A stretch of 64,000 nucleotides of DNA from Streptomyces misionensis (GCF_900104815.1 NZ_FNTD01000004.1:558001-622000), one strand, 5' to 3'. Shown: positions 47,125 through 56,191, numbered from the stretch's first letter. Notes: generated from the letters alone by a model not told the origin. A program made the numbers and translations.

Positions 47125-48368
47125 CGCAGGTTCCCGAAGGTCAGCCGGGCCACCCACTTGGTGTTGAGCACGCCGGGCGCCGCGGGCACGATGACGCGTG
47201 CGGGGTGGCCGTGGTCGGCGGAGAGTTCCGCGCCGTTGACGTGGAGCGCGAGCAGGGAGCGGGGATCGGCCACCTGGTTGGCGCGCAGGGCCGCGCGGCG
47301 GAACGCGCCGTGCCGTTGCAGGGATTCCACGAGCACGTCCGGCGGGACGCCGTCGTGTCCGACGAGCGCGGCGAGGTCGCGCAGCCGCACCCCGCGCCAC
47401 CACTGGTCGGCGGTCGACCAGCCCTCCACGCAGGCGATCGGCAACGAGACGCTGTGCTGAGGCAGTTGGAGCAGCCGGGCCCGGCTGAGCCGGACGGTGC
47501 CGGTGCGGCCGGTGACGACGAGGCGCCAGGCGTCCTCGTGGGTGTCGGCCGGGGTGATTCCGGCGTACGCGGCCGTCTTGTTGATCTGGAAGCCGCTGGG
47601 GCCGCCGTTCGGGTCCGCCGGGCCGCGCGGCGCGAGCAGGGCCGTGCGGCGCAGCGGTCCGCCCAGGCTCTGCCCGACCGTGGTGAGGAACAGCAGCAGC
47701 GAGCCGCCGCCGACCAGGCCGAGCGCGCCGCGCCGGGAGACGGTCGGCGGGGCGGGGCGCGGCGAGACCAGGGAGCCAGCGTCGCCGCCGCCTTCGTCCG
47801 GCCGCCCTCTGACGGCCCGCACCGCCGTCGGCAGCTTCAGGGCCGCGTGGGCGAGGAAGGCGGCGAAGAAGACCCAGGCGCCGTAGAAGTGCAGCGGGTA
47901 GAAGGAGCCGGGGAAGACGTAGTCCAGTTGGATGTTGAGCACTCCGGTGGTGAACTCGAACAGCGCGCCGCCGACCAGCAGCAACAGCGACAGCCGTTCC
48001 AGGGCGTGGGCGAGCGAGCGGGCCGGCGGCAGGGTGAACAGCCGGGGCACCACCGACCAGAGTTTGGCCAGCAGGACGGGGATCAGGGTGAGGCCGAGCG
48101 TGACGTGGACGCCCTGGGTGAGCCGGTACAGCCACACCGGGCCGGTCGGCCAGGCGAAGAGGTAGAAGCCCAGCAGGCCCTTGTCCGGGGTGGTGTCGTT
48201 CACCCGGGACAGGTTCGGGTTGTAGGCGGCGTACGACACCAGCCCGGTGACGAACAGCACGGTGACGCCGGCGAGCAGCACGAGGCCGAGCACGGCGGTG
48301 AACCGGGGGCCGCGCACGGAGCTGCGCCAGAAGCCTGGGGAGGCGGGGAACCGGTGGGGGTCGCGCAT
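47121..48368 (-). CDS. Five-TM haem-molybdopterin oxidoreductase with internal Tat signal (Sco3746-type)
   Basis: The protein has 415 residues. The N-terminal ~200 residues hold four TM helices with candidate haem His (LTQGVHVTLGLTL; YPLHFYGAWVFFAAFLAHAALKL). Then comes an internal twin-Arg signal SRRGALGLVGGGSLLLFLT preceding the fifth TM, and a sulfite-oxidase-type Mo domain with the cofactor Cys in LPIACVEGWSTADQWWRG. S. coelicolor Sco3746 and relatives are known to be inserted by Sec for the first helices and by Tat for the last. The substrate is unknown. The active site faces outside. Confidence 0.88.
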   Translation of the reverse strand: MRDPHRFPASPGFWRSSVRGPRFTAVLGLVLLAGVTVLFVTGLVSYAAYNPNLSRVNDTTPDKGLLGFYLFAWPTGPVWLYRLTQGVHVTLGLTLIPVLLAKLWSVVPRLFTLPPARSLAHALERLSLLLLVGGALFEFTTGVLNIQLDYVFPGSFYPLHFYGAWVFFAAFLAHAALKLPTAVRAVRGRPDEGGGDAGSLVSPRPAPPTVSRRGALGLVGGGSLLLFLTTVGQSLGGPLRRTALLAPRGPADPNGGPSGFQINKTAAYAGITPADTHEDAWRLVVTGRTGTVRLSRARLLQLPQHSVSLPIACVEGWSTADQWWRGVRLRDLAALVGHDGVPPDVLVESLQRHGAFRRAALRANQVADPRSLLALHVNGAELSADHGHPARVIVPAAPGVLNTKWVARLTFGNLR

Positions 48369-48417
48369 GGTCCGACGGTAGGCGGGACGGGACCCGAAAG
48401 CGGGGACAGGACCGGTG

Positions 48418-48475
48418 ACGAAACGCTGACGTCCGGCCCGGACGGCGGCGCTTTGCCGCCCGCCCGGCCTAGCGT
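48418..48475. promoter_or_regulatory. Divergent promoter: ACGAAACGC motif and leaderless -10 of the GT-C gene
   Basis: ACGAAACGC (48418-48426) matches the inverse of the motif upstream of the GT2 gene. TAGCGT (48470-48475) ends six bases before GTG 48482, again leaderless geometry. Confidence 0.45.
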
Positions 48476-48481
48476 TCCGCT

Positions 48482-49816
48482 GTGACCCCGCGCTCCGCCG
48501 CCGCCCGCCGCGACCTGTACGCCGCCGGTGCCGCCGCCCTGCTCGTCGCCGCGGCCGTGCTGGTCGGCCGCCGTGTCCAGGACACCGACCACACCCTCTT
48601 CGTGCACTGGCCCCCGCTGCTCGCCGACTGGGATCCGCACCTCGGCCCCGGCACGCCCGCGGCCCTGGTCCTCTCGGCCGCCGCGGTGGCGTACGGGCCG
48701 GCGCTCGCCGCCCGGCTGCCCTGGCGGTGGCTGCTCACGGCAAGCTGGGCGGCCGCGGTGGCCTGGATCGTCTCCCTGGCCCTGGTGGACGGCTGGCAGC
48801 GGGGCATCGCGGGCCGGCTGACCGCCCGCAACGAGTATCTGCGGGCGGTCGGCCGGTTCGCCGGCGTCCCGGCCGCGCTGCACGACTTCACCCGGCACAT
48901 CGTCAGCGGTTCCCCGGCCCCCTGGCCCGCCCATGTCGCCGGTCATCCCCCGGCCGCCACCCTGACCTTCGTGCTGCTCGACCGGATCGGGCTGCGGGGC
49001 GGCGGCTGGGCCGGGATGTGGTGCGTGCTCGTCGGCGCGAGCGGCTGCGCGGCGGTGCTGGTCGCGCTGCGTGCCCTGACCGACGAGACCCTGGCGCGGC
49101 GGGCCGCGCCGTTCCTGGTGGCGGCCCCCGCCGCGGTGTGGCAGGGCACCTCCGCCGACGGCTACTTCGCGGCGGTGGCCGCCTGGTCCGTGGCCCTGCT
49201 CGCCGTCGCCGTCACCCGCCCCTCCGCCTGGGCGGCCTGCGGATCGGGTCTGTTGTTCGGGCTGACCTGCTACCTCTCGTACGGCCTCACGCTCTTCGCC
49301 CTCCTCGGCGCGGCGGTCCTCGTCCTCACCCGGCGGGAGTTGCCGCACCGCCGCCGGCCGCTGCTCTCCTTCCTCGCCGGACTGGCCGTCGTCCCGGCGG
49401 TGTTCACGCTCGCGGGCTTCGACTGGTGGGAGGGCTACCGCCTGTTGACGGTCCGCTACTACCAGGGCGTGGGCGGCGTCCGGCCCTACGGCTACTGGGT
49501 GTGGGCCGACCTGGCCTGTGCCGTGCTGATCACCGGGCCGGCCACGGCGGCGGGGCTGGGCCGTGCGGGCGCCGTGCTGCTGCGCCGCCGCACCGGCTCC
49601 CGGGCCCGGCTCGCGATCCTGGTGTGCGCCGCCCTGCTCGCGCTGCTGCTGGCCGACCTGTCCGGGCTGAGCAAGGCCGAGACGGAGCGCATCTGGCTGC
49701 CCTTCGCCCTGTGGCTGCTGCCCGCCTGCGCGCTGCTCCCCCGCCCCCGCCCCTGGCTCGCCGCCCAGGTGCTGCTCGCCCTGCTCCTCAACCACCTGCT
49801 GCTGACCGGCTGGTGA
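48482..49816 (+). CDS. Polytopic membrane protein, GT-C glycosyltransferase-like
   Basis: The protein has 444 residues and about eleven TM helices. After TM1 (LYAAGAAALLVAAAVLVGRR) a long outside loop carries RNEYLRAVGRFAGVPAALHDFTRHI and WPAHVAGHPPAATLTFVLLDR, the region where GT-C enzymes keep their catalytic acid and substrate residues. Later loops have FDWWEGYRLLTVRYYQGVGGVRPYGYW. The fold is typical of actinobacterial lipid-linked-sugar transferases, and the donor could be the product of the upstream GT2. GTG 48482 has no Shine-Dalgarno. It is divergent from the oxidoreductase. Confidence 0.78.
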   Translation: MTPRSAAARRDLYAAGAAALLVAAAVLVGRRVQDTDHTLFVHWPPLLADWDPHLGPGTPAALVLSAAAVAYGPALAARLPWRWLLTASWAAAVAWIVSLALVDGWQRGIAGRLTARNEYLRAVGRFAGVPAALHDFTRHIVSGSPAPWPAHVAGHPPAATLTFVLLDRIGLRGGGWAGMWCVLVGASGCAAVLVALRALTDETLARRAAPFLVAAPAAVWQGTSADGYFAAVAAWSVALLAVAVTRPSAWAACGSGLLFGLTCYLSYGLTLFALLGAAVLVLTRRELPHRRRPLLSFLAGLAVVPAVFTLAGFDWWEGYRLLTVRYYQGVGGVRPYGYWVWADLACAVLITGPATAAGLGRAGAVLLRRRTGSRARLAILVCAALLALLLADLSGLSKAETERIWLPFALWLLPACALLPRPRPWLAAQVLLALLLNHLLLTGW

Positions 49817-49929
49817 TGTTGACCGGGGCCCGCGCCCTGCGGGTGCCGGGAGGCGCACCCCGGGCGCATGATGGGAGGTGGACATCCGGGCCGTATCGAT
49901 CGGCAGGGCCGGCGCCCCGGGAAGGGTTG

Positions 49930-50604
49930 ATGCCGATGATCTCCGAGATGGTTCTCGTCCGCATGGAGGACGCCGCGCTCCACGGCGACCTCGTGGTCCC
50001 CGCACCGTCGCGCGCGGTGGTGCTGTTCGCGCACGGCAACGGCAGCTCCCGGCACAGCACCCGCAACCGGACCGTCGCCGCCGAGCTGCGCACCGCCGGG
50101 TTCGGCACCCTGCTGCTCGACCTGCTCAACGAGCGCGAGGAGCGGCACGACGCGCTCAACGCCGGGCACCGCTACGACATCCCGCTGCTCACCCGGCGGC
50201 TCGTGGGGGCGATCGACTGGCTCGCGGAGCAGCCCGACACCCGGGGCGTCCCCATCGTGCTGTTCGGCGCCGGCACCGGCACCGCCGCGGCCCTGACGGC
50301 CGCCGCGGAACGCCCGGAACGGGTGCTGACCGTGGTCTCGCGGGACGGGCGGCCCGAGCTGGCGGGCGACGCGCTGGAGCGGGTGGAGGTCCCGGTGCTG
50401 CTGATCGTGGGCGGGGACGACCACGAGATGCTGCGGCTGAACGAGGAGGCCACCCGGCGGCTGCGGGCCCCGCACCATCTGCACGTGGTCCCCCGGGCCA
50501 CCCATCTGTTCGAGGACCCGCGCGCGCTGGCCCAGGTCGCCGAGGTCACCCGCCGGTGGTGCGCCCAGCGGCTGCGCACGCCGCAGCCGCACGGGCAGGG
50601 CTGA
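49930..50604 (+). CDS. Alpha/beta hydrolase-fold protein with Gly in place of the nucleophilic Ser
   Basis: The protein has 224 residues from ATG 49930 (GAAGGG upstream; the Met at codon 3 is an alternative). The core strands and loops are clear: SRAVVLFAHGNGSSRHSTRN (oxyanion HGNG), GFGTLLLDLLNEREE, VLLIVGGDDHEMLRLNEEA (acid) and HLHVVPRATHLFEDP (His). The nucleophile elbow reads VLFGAGTGTAAAL, where relatives have G-A-S-T-G. The Ser-to-Gly change should abolish classical hydrolase catalysis. It may be a binding protein, a different enzyme, or degraded. Relatives are annotated as dienelactone-hydrolase-like. Confidence 0.8.
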   Translation: MPMISEMVLVRMEDAALHGDLVVPAPSRAVVLFAHGNGSSRHSTRNRTVAAELRTAGFGTLLLDLLNEREERHDALNAGHRYDIPLLTRRLVGAIDWLAEQPDTRGVPIVLFGAGTGTAAALTAAAERPERVLTVVSRDGRPELAGDALERVEVPVLLIVGGDDHEMLRLNEEATRRLRAPHHLHVVPRATHLFEDPRALAQVAEVTRRWCAQRLRTPQPHGQG

Positions 50605-50658
50605 GGCCCCGCCCGTGCGGCACGGCTGCCCGGGCGCTCGCCCGGGTCCGGGCTTCGC

Positions 50659-51045
50659 TCACCCGGGTTCGGGCTTGCCGAACAGCTCCGCGTAGCCGTC
50701 CGGCAGCCGGGACAGCAGATCGTCCAGCTCGCCGCCGGAGACCACGTCGGCGACGGTGGACAGCACCGCGCCCACGTCCCACTCCGCCGTACGCGGCCGG
50801 GCGCCGGTCTGCTGGGCGACGCGCCGCAGGAACTCCTCGCGGCCGAAGGTCTCGGCGCATCCCCGGTCCCGGTGCAGGGCCTCGTCCAGCGGCGCGGGCA
50901 GCCGGGCGGCCAGTCCGTCGGCCTCCTGAGGGCTGATCCGCGTGGCGAGCGTCCACAGCACGGCCTCGCTCACGTGCTCGGCCTCCTCCTGGCTCCGGTA
51001 CTCCCCGCGGTCCTGGACCCGGGTCAGAAACTCCGCCAGTCGCAC
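50659..51045 (-). CDS. DUF2267 protein
   Basis: The protein has 128 residues from GTG 51045 with GGGAGG upstream. It is all-helical with the family signatures: FLTRVQDRGEYRSQEEAEHVSEAVLWTLATRI, EADGLAARLPAPLDEAL and LDDLLSRLPDGYAELFG. DUF2267 proteins are small cytosolic proteins of unknown function, often stress-related. The next gene in the same direction upstream is the MBL-fold gene, which ends 31 bases from this start, so the two may be co-transcribed. Confidence 0.88.
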   Translation of the reverse strand: MRLAEFLTRVQDRGEYRSQEEAEHVSEAVLWTLATRISPQEADGLAARLPAPLDEALHRDRGCAETFGREEFLRRVAQQTGARPRTAEWDVGAVLSTVADVVSGGELDDLLSRLPDGYAELFGKPEPG

Positions 51046-51076
51046 GGTGACCTCCCACTGTCGTACGCCGGTCCCC

Positions 51077-51946
51077 CTACCACCGTACGGCCGTGAAGTC
51101 GATGGGCTCCTGGCGCAGCGAGCGGGTGCGCTGCGCCAGCGCGAGCAGGCGGCGGGACATCTCGTCGGCGGGCAGCCGCATCCGGTCGCCGTGGCCCGGC
51201 AGCACCCATTCGAAGCGCAGGCCGGCGGCGGTGCGGGCCAGGGAGGCGGCCAGTTCCTCGATGGAGTACCAGGTCACGCTGTGCGCGACGGTCAGGTCGG
51301 CGAGCGCCCGCGACCAGTAGAAGCTGTCGCCGCTGAAGCAGTAGCGGTCGTCCGCGAGGTAGAGCACGCTGCCCCGGGTGTGTCCGGGCAGCGGCTGCAC
51401 GGTGACGCCCTCGCCCACCTCCACCGGGTCGAGCCCGCGGACCACCCGGTCCGCGTCGGGCGCGGCGTCGAGGTCGCCCTCGTGGATCCACAGCCGGGCG
51501 CCGAACCGGTCGGCGTAGCGGCGGCCGTGGGCGGCGTGGTCGCGGTGGGTGAGCAGCACCTCGGTGATCCGTCCGAGGGCCGCGTAGCGGTCGGCCAGGG
51601 CGGGCGCCCAGCGCGGGGTGTCGATCATCATGAGGGCGCCGGAGGGGCGGCGCAGCAGATACGCGTTGGCGCCCGCGGTCCGCCGTGAGTTGTGGCCGCA
51701 GAGCAGCACGGTGTCGTCCAGGCGCAGCGGGAACGGGTCGAGGCGCTGGTCGGCGGATCCGGCGGCCGGGCGGATCGAGCGGGTGGGGCAGGCGAAGACG
51801 GCGGCGTGCAGGCGCCGGACCTCCTCCTCGGTGCGCGGCTGCCGCAGGATCCGGGACCTGCCGTCCTCCTCGCCGATCAGGTCCGGCGCCAGTTGCCGGG
51901 CCACGTCGCAGTTGGTGCAGCGGTCGTCGACGTACCAGCCGTCCAC
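51077..51946 (-). CDS. Ferredoxin-MBL-fold fusion hydrolase
   Basis: The protein has 289 residues from GTG 51946, with GGAAGGAGT upstream. N-terminal ~60 residues form a small 4Fe-4S-like domain, WYVDDRCTNCDVARQLAP...FACPTRSI. The classical CxxCxxC is reduced to CxxC plus the later Cys, so only three ligands are seen. The metallo-beta-lactamase fold follows: LLTHRDHAAHGRRYADRF, PLPGHTRGSVLYL, CFSGDSFYWS and WVLPGHGDRM, with metal-binding His and Asp. Similar proteins occur in cyanobacteria, plants and actinobacteria without a clear reaction; thiol hydrolysis or redox signalling is possible. An upstream extension to 52114 lacks support. Confidence 0.86.
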   Translation of the reverse strand: MDGWYVDDRCTNCDVARQLAPDLIGEEDGRSRILRQPRTEEEVRRLHAAVFACPTRSIRPAAGSADQRLDPFPLRLDDTVLLCGHNSRRTAGANAYLLRRPSGALMMIDTPRWAPALADRYAALGRITEVLLTHRDHAAHGRRYADRFGARLWIHEGDLDAAPDADRVVRGLDPVEVGEGVTVQPLPGHTRGSVLYLADDRYCFSGDSFYWSRALADLTVAHSVTWYSIEELAASLARTAAGLRFEWVLPGHGDRMRLPADEMSRRLLALAQRTRSLRQEPIDFTAVRW

Positions 51947-52143
51947 AGCGGGACTCCTTCCGCGGGTGCGGCCCGGGCCGGGCCCACGTACCAGGATGAC
52001 CCGCGCGAACCGGGACCGGTAGGGCGAGACGGTCTTGATTTCCGCCGCCGTCGGCGCTCTGACCAGCGCGGAAAACAAGACAGAAGTGGCGTGATCGGCG
52101 TGGTCCCATTGCACGGGCGTGCGGCTCCGATCAAGGTCGGAGG

Positions 52144-53349
52144 GTGAGTACGTTCTCCCCGCAGCGCCGCGACCCCTCCGTCCCCGAACGGCCCGGTCTT
52201 CCCGCCCCGGGAGAACGCGGACGGTGGGGCTGCCCGCCCGGGGCGCGGCGGGCCCTCGCGCTGTTCGGCGCGGTCCGGCTGGCCGGGGCGGCGCTCGTGG
52301 TCGCGGTGAACGTGCTCACCGGCCGTTCGGTGCTCAAGGGCCTGGCGCACTCCTGGGACTCCGTCTGGTACCTGCACATCGCCACGCACGGCTACGGCAC
52401 CCGGGTGCACATCACCGACGCGGGCGCGGTGCAGACCGACTGGGCGTTCTTCCCCCTCTACCCGGCGCTCATCCGGGCGTTCGACCACGTCCCCCTGCTG
52501 TCGCCGGGCGTGGCGGCGCTGCTGATCGCCTGGACCGCGACCGCGCTGGCCGCCCTCGGCGTCTACGCGATCGGGTACCGGCTGCACGGCCGGGCGGTGG
52601 CCACCGCCATGGTCGCCCTGTGGGCGGTGCTGCCGCACTCGGTCGTCCTCACCCTCGCCTACACCGAGCCCCTGTTCATCGCGCTCGCCGTGTGGTCCTT
52701 GTACGCCCTGCTGGACCACCGCTGGCTGACGGCCGGCGTGCTGGCCGGGCTGGCGGGCCTGACCCGGCCCAACGGCTACGCGGCGGCCGCCGCGGTGCTC
52801 GGCGTGGCGGCGCTGGAGGTCGTGCGGCGGCGCGGCCGGGTGCCCTGGGGCCTGTGGGCCGGCGCCTGCGCGGCCCCGCTCGGCTGGACGGCGTACCTGC
52901 TGCTGGTCGGGCACCGCACGGGCGACCTGCTGCACGGCTACTTCCAGGTGCAGAGCGCCTGGGAGTCCCGGTTCGACCTGGGCCTTGGCACCCTGCGGTT
53001 CCTCGCGACGATGCCGCTGTTCGACGGCGGGATCGTCTACCCGGTGGCGCTGGCGGTGGTCGCGGCGGGCGTCCTCCTGTTCGGGCTGCTGTGCCGGGAC
53101 CGGGCGCCGCTGGCCCTGGTGCTGTTCACCGCCGCGCTGCTGCTGCCGGTGGTGGCGGTGTCGGGTCCCTTCGAGTCCAAGCCGCGCTTCCTGCTGCCCG
53201 CCTTCCCGCTGCTGATCCCCGCGGCCCAGGCCCTCGTGCGGATGCGTCGCACCAATCCCGACGGCGCGCTGCGGCTGTGCTGGACCCTCGCCGGTTTCTC
53301 GCTGCTGTACGGCACGTACGTGGCGACCTTCGCCAATCACTCGCCCTGA
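52144..53349 (+). CDS. PIG-V-like polyprenyl-sugar mannosyltransferase (GT-C)
   Basis: The protein has 401 residues from GTG 52144. It has about ten TM helices. The first outside loop has the PIG-V motif HSWDSVWYLHIATHGYG with WD and HI-T-GY residues, then TDWAFFPLYPALIRAF. LTRPNGYAAAAAVLGV and SKPRFLLPAFPLLIPAAQAL are typical of the family. PIG-V relatives move mannose from a polyprenyl-phosphate donor onto lipid or protein acceptors at the outer face of the membrane. It is divergent from the MBL gene by 197 bases, in which I see no clear operator. Confidence 0.85.
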   Translation: MSTFSPQRRDPSVPERPGLPAPGERGRWGCPPGARRALALFGAVRLAGAALVVAVNVLTGRSVLKGLAHSWDSVWYLHIATHGYGTRVHITDAGAVQTDWAFFPLYPALIRAFDHVPLLSPGVAALLIAWTATALAALGVYAIGYRLHGRAVATAMVALWAVLPHSVVLTLAYTEPLFIALAVWSLYALLDHRWLTAGVLAGLAGLTRPNGYAAAAAVLGVAALEVVRRRGRVPWGLWAGACAAPLGWTAYLLLVGHRTGDLLHGYFQVQSAWESRFDLGLGTLRFLATMPLFDGGIVYPVALAVVAAGVLLFGLLCRDRAPLALVLFTAALLLPVVAVSGPFESKPRFLLPAFPLLIPAAQALVRMRRTNPDGALRLCWTLAGFSLLYGTYVATFANHSP

Positions 53350-53513
53350 GCGCCCGTTGCGCCGAACGGGTCGTGCGGCTGCTCCGTTCGGGTGCGAGCG
53401 TCAGCCGATCGGCCGCGTCCGGGCCGCTCAGGGCGTCCGCGCCGCTCCGGTGCCGCGAGGATGTCGGGTGACTGACGTCGGCGAACCTGAGAGCGCCGGG
53501 AGGCGTACGAGCT

Positions 53514-55202
53514 GTGAGCATTCTGAACGAGCCCAAGGGGCCGGCCGACACTTACGACAGTGAAGTCCCGGTGCGGCGCAAGCATCCGGGCCATGTCGTG
53601 GTGAAGTGGCTGACGACCACCGATCACAAGACGATCGGCACGCTGTACCTGGCGACGTCGTTCGCGTTCTTCCTCCTCGGTGGTCTGCTGGCGCTCATCA
53701 TGCGCGCCGAACTCGCCCGGCCCGGACTGCAGATCGTCTCCAAGGAGCAGTTCAACCAGGCGTTCACCATGCACGGCACGGTCATGCTGCTGATGTTCGC
53801 GACGCCCCTGTTCTCCGGCTTCACCAACTGGATCATGCCGCTGCAGATCGGCGCCCCCGACGTGGCGTTCCCGCGGCTGAACATGTTCGCGTACTGGCTG
53901 TACCTGTTCGGCTCGCTGATCGCGGTGGCCGGCTTCATCACCCCGGACGGCGCGGCCGACTTCGGCTGGTTCGCCTACGCCCCCCTGCACAACGAGGTGT
54001 ACTCGCCCGGTGTCGGCGCGAGCGTGTGGTTCATGGGTCTGGCCTTCTCGGGCTTCGGGACCATCCTCGGCTCGGTCAACTTCATCACCACGATCATCTG
54101 CATGCGCGCCCCGGGCATGACGATGTTCCGGATGCCGATCTTCGTGTGGAACGTGCTGCTGACCAGCGTCCTGGTCCTGTTCGCCTTCCCGGTGCTGGCC
54201 GCCGCGCTCTTCGGCGCGGAGGCGGACCGCATCTTCGGGTCCCACATCTTCGACGCGGCCAACGGCGGCGCGCTGCTGTGGCAGCACCTCTTCTGGTTCT
54301 TCGGCCATCCCGAGGTGTACATCATCGCCCTGCCGTTCTTCGGCATCGTCTCCGAGGTCATCCCGGTCTTCTCGCGCAAGCCGATGTTCGGCTACATGGG
54401 TCTGATCGCGGCGACGATCTCCATCGCGGGGCTGTCCATCACCGTGTGGGCGCACCACATGTTCGTCACCGGCGGGGTGCTGCTGCCGTTCTTCTCCTTC
54501 ATGTCCTTCCTGATCGCGGTGCCGACCGGGGTGAAGTTCTTCAACTGGATCGGCACCATGTGGAAGGGCTCGCTGTCCTTCGAGACGCCGATGCTGTGGT
54601 CGGCGGGCTTCCTCGTCACGTTCCTCTTCGGCGGCCTGACCGGGGTGCTCCTGGCCTCCCCGCCGATGGACTTCCACGTCTCGGACTCCTACTTCGTGGT
54701 GGCCCACTTCCACTACGTGGTCTTCGGCACGGTCGTGTTCGCCATGTTCGCCGGATTCCACTTCTGGTGGCCGAAGTTCACCGGCAAGATGCTGGACGAG
54801 CGCCTCGGCAAGATCACCTTCTGGACGCTGTTCGTCGGCTTCCACACCACCTTCCTGGTGCAGCACTGGCTGGGCGCCGAGGGCATGCCGCGCCGCTACG
54901 CGGACTACCTGGCGGCCGACGGCTTCACCGCGTTGAACACGGTGTCCACCATCGGTTCGTTCCTGCTGGGCCTGTCGATGCTGCCGTTCCTCTACAACGT
55001 CTGGAAGACGGCCCGGTTCGGCGTGCCGGTCGGTGTGGACGACCCGTGGGGCTACGGCCGTTCGCTGGAGTGGGCGACCTCCTGCCCGCCGCCGCGCCAC
55101 AACTTCCTGACCTTGCCGCGGGTCCGCAGCGAATCCCCGGCGTTCGACCTGCACCACCCCGACATCGCGCTGGCCGAGGCCGAGGCCCACAGCGCGCTCT
55201 GA
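53514..55202 (+). CDS. ctaD: Cytochrome c oxidase subunit I, lone copy
   Basis: The protein has 562 residues from GTG 53514 (GGGAGG upstream). It is a complete haem-copper oxidase subunit I: haem a ligand His in [12 protein letters not shown], Cu-B and Tyr cross-link region [17 protein letters not shown], Cu-B His pair [12 protein letters not shown], and haem a3/a His in [17 protein letters not shown]-pathway ([19 protein letters not shown]) and K-pathway residues are present, so it should be active. No subunit II or III gene, bc1 complex or haem synthesis gene is adjacent. It is therefore a second isoform, alone except for a small membrane protein 16 bases downstream. Confidence 0.96.
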   Translation: MSILNEPKGPADTYDSEVPVRRKHPGHVVVKWLTTTDHKTIGTLYLATSFAFFLLGGLLALIMRAELARPGLQIVSKEQFNQAFTMHGTVMLLMFATPLFSGFTNWIMPLQIGAPDVAFPRLNMFAYWLYLFGSLIAVAGFITPDGAADFGWFAYAPLHNEVYSPGVGASVWFMGLAFSGFGTILGSVNFITTIICMRAPGMTMFRMPIFVWNVLLTSVLVLFAFPVLAAALFGAEADRIFGSHIFDAANGGALLWQHLFWFFGHPEVYIIALPFFGIVSEVIPVFSRKPMFGYMGLIAATISIAGLSITVWAHHMFVTGGVLLPFFSFMSFLIAVPTGVKFFNWIGTMWKGSLSFETPMLWSAGFLVTFLFGGLTGVLLASPPMDFHVSDSYFVVAHFHYVVFGTVVFAMFAGFHFWWPKFTGKMLDERLGKITFWTLFVGFHTTFLVQHWLGAEGMPRRYADYLAADGFTALNTVSTIGSFLLGLSMLPFLYNVWKTARFGVPVGVDDPWGYGRSLEWATSCPPPRHNFLTLPRVRSESPAFDLHHPDIALAEAEAHSAL

Positions 55203-55218
55203 GCGACCGAGGACTGCG

Positions 55219-55563
55219 GTGAGCGAACTGGCGCAGGGGGGAACCGGCGGGGAACTGGGCAACGAGGTGGAGGGGTACCTGCTCTGGCAGGCGCGGATCG
55301 CGGAGGCCGAGCAGCGTGCCCGGGAGTTCGTACGCCCCATGGAGTGGCTGACGAGCGCGCAGCGCGCGGACGTCGAGCAGTGCTACGTGGCGGACAGTCT
55401 GCTGCGCGCGCGGAAGGACCTGGAGCGGATCGCGGCCCGGTGCACGTCGCTGCGTGCCGAGTACGAGCACCGCTACGAGGAGCTGCGGCGGCGCTGCGTG
55501 GGCTGGACGCTGGCCGTGTGCGCGGGCTGCGCCGCGCTGGCGGCGCTGCTGCTGCTCGTGTGA
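55219..55563 (+). CDS. Small coiled-coil membrane protein linked to ctaD
   Basis: The protein has 114 residues from GTG 55219, 16 bases after the ctaD stop. About 85 residues of charged helix (LLWQARIAEAEQRAREFVRPMEWLT, LLRARKDLERIAARCTSLRAEYEHRYEELRRRC) likely form a coiled coil. They are followed by a single C-terminal TM helix (WTLAVCAGCAALAALLLLV) that ends at the stop. This is a tail-anchored protein with its bulk in the cytoplasm. I know no family. Co-transcription with ctaD suggests a regulator or assembly aid of this oxidase isoform. Confidence 0.8.
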   Translation: MSELAQGGTGGELGNEVEGYLLWQARIAEAEQRAREFVRPMEWLTSAQRADVEQCYVADSLLRARKDLERIAARCTSLRAEYEHRYEELRRRCVGWTLAVCAGCAALAALLLLV

Positions 55564-55579
55564 GGCGGGTCCCGCGGGC

Positions 55580-56044
55580 TCAGCGGCACCGGTGGGCGGC
55601 GTCGATCAGCCCGTAGGTGACCAGGCCGTAGGCCAGGTGCGGGAGGGCGTCCGCGGTCCAGTCGGTGGCCGACCAGCCGCGGGGGTCGCTGACCCCGAGC
55701 CCGGCCATCGGGGCGTCGGTGAGGGCCATCGCCAGCGCGCCGGTGGCCGGTCCGCCGAGCCAGACGGGCGGGCGTACGCCGAGCCGGTGGAGCAGCGACG
55801 CGGCGACGCCCGTGCCGACACCGACGGCGATGCCCGCGAGCGCGCCCATCCCGGACAGCCGGTTGTCCCGGCCCTCCGTCTCGGGGACCGGGTGACCGGC
55901 CTTCTCGGTGACCTTCTCGACCACGTCTTCGGGCGCGCTGCTGGAGGGCCGGCCCCGCAGCGCCATGTCCAGACAGGTCGCTGCGTTCAGGGCGGTGGTA
56001 CCGGCGGCTCCGGCGGCGCAGCCACGCGCGATGCTGCGGAACAT
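55580..56044 (-). CDS. Small membrane protein of unknown function
   Basis: The protein has 154 residues from ATG 56044. It contains glycine/alanine-rich TM segments: IARGCAAGAAGTTALNAATCLDMALRG and GMGALAGIAVGVGTGVAASLLHRLG, then WLGGPATGALAMALTDAPMAGLG and LPHLAYGLVTYGLIDAAHRCR. A linker with PEDVVEKVTEKAG sits on the cytoplasmic side. Related proteins occur widely in Streptomyces as unnamed integral membrane proteins. An upstream extension (to 56128) lacks a good ribosome binding site. It is convergent with the ctaD operon. Confidence 0.72.
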   Translation of the reverse strand: MFRSIARGCAAGAAGTTALNAATCLDMALRGRPSSSAPEDVVEKVTEKAGHPVPETEGRDNRLSGMGALAGIAVGVGTGVAASLLHRLGVRPPVWLGGPATGALAMALTDAPMAGLGVSDPRGWSATDWTADALPHLAYGLVTYGLIDAAHRCR

Positions 56045-56132
56045 GCGGCTCCGGGTACCGCGGACGCACCGCTCGAAACGGGGCCGTCCGGCGGTGGACG
56101 GGGGCGCGCCGGTGCGTCTCCCGCCCACGGCG

Positions 56133-56173
56133 GAGGGGGCACACCGGGGCCGGACGCCCTGGTGTGCCCCCTC
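56133..56173. terminator. Terminator after the second MMPL gene
   Basis: A 13-bp perfect stem, 56133-56145 (GAGGGGGCACACC) with 56161-56173, 15-base loop. It lies just beyond the MMPL stop at 56192 on the minus strand. Confidence 0.75.
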
Positions 56174-56191
56174 GTCGGCCGGGGCCCGGTG

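Noticed and set aside
53337..55340. 667-codon frame antisense to ctaD
   Set aside because: The plus strand encodes a fully conserved oxidase. The antisense product is charged low-complexity sequence.
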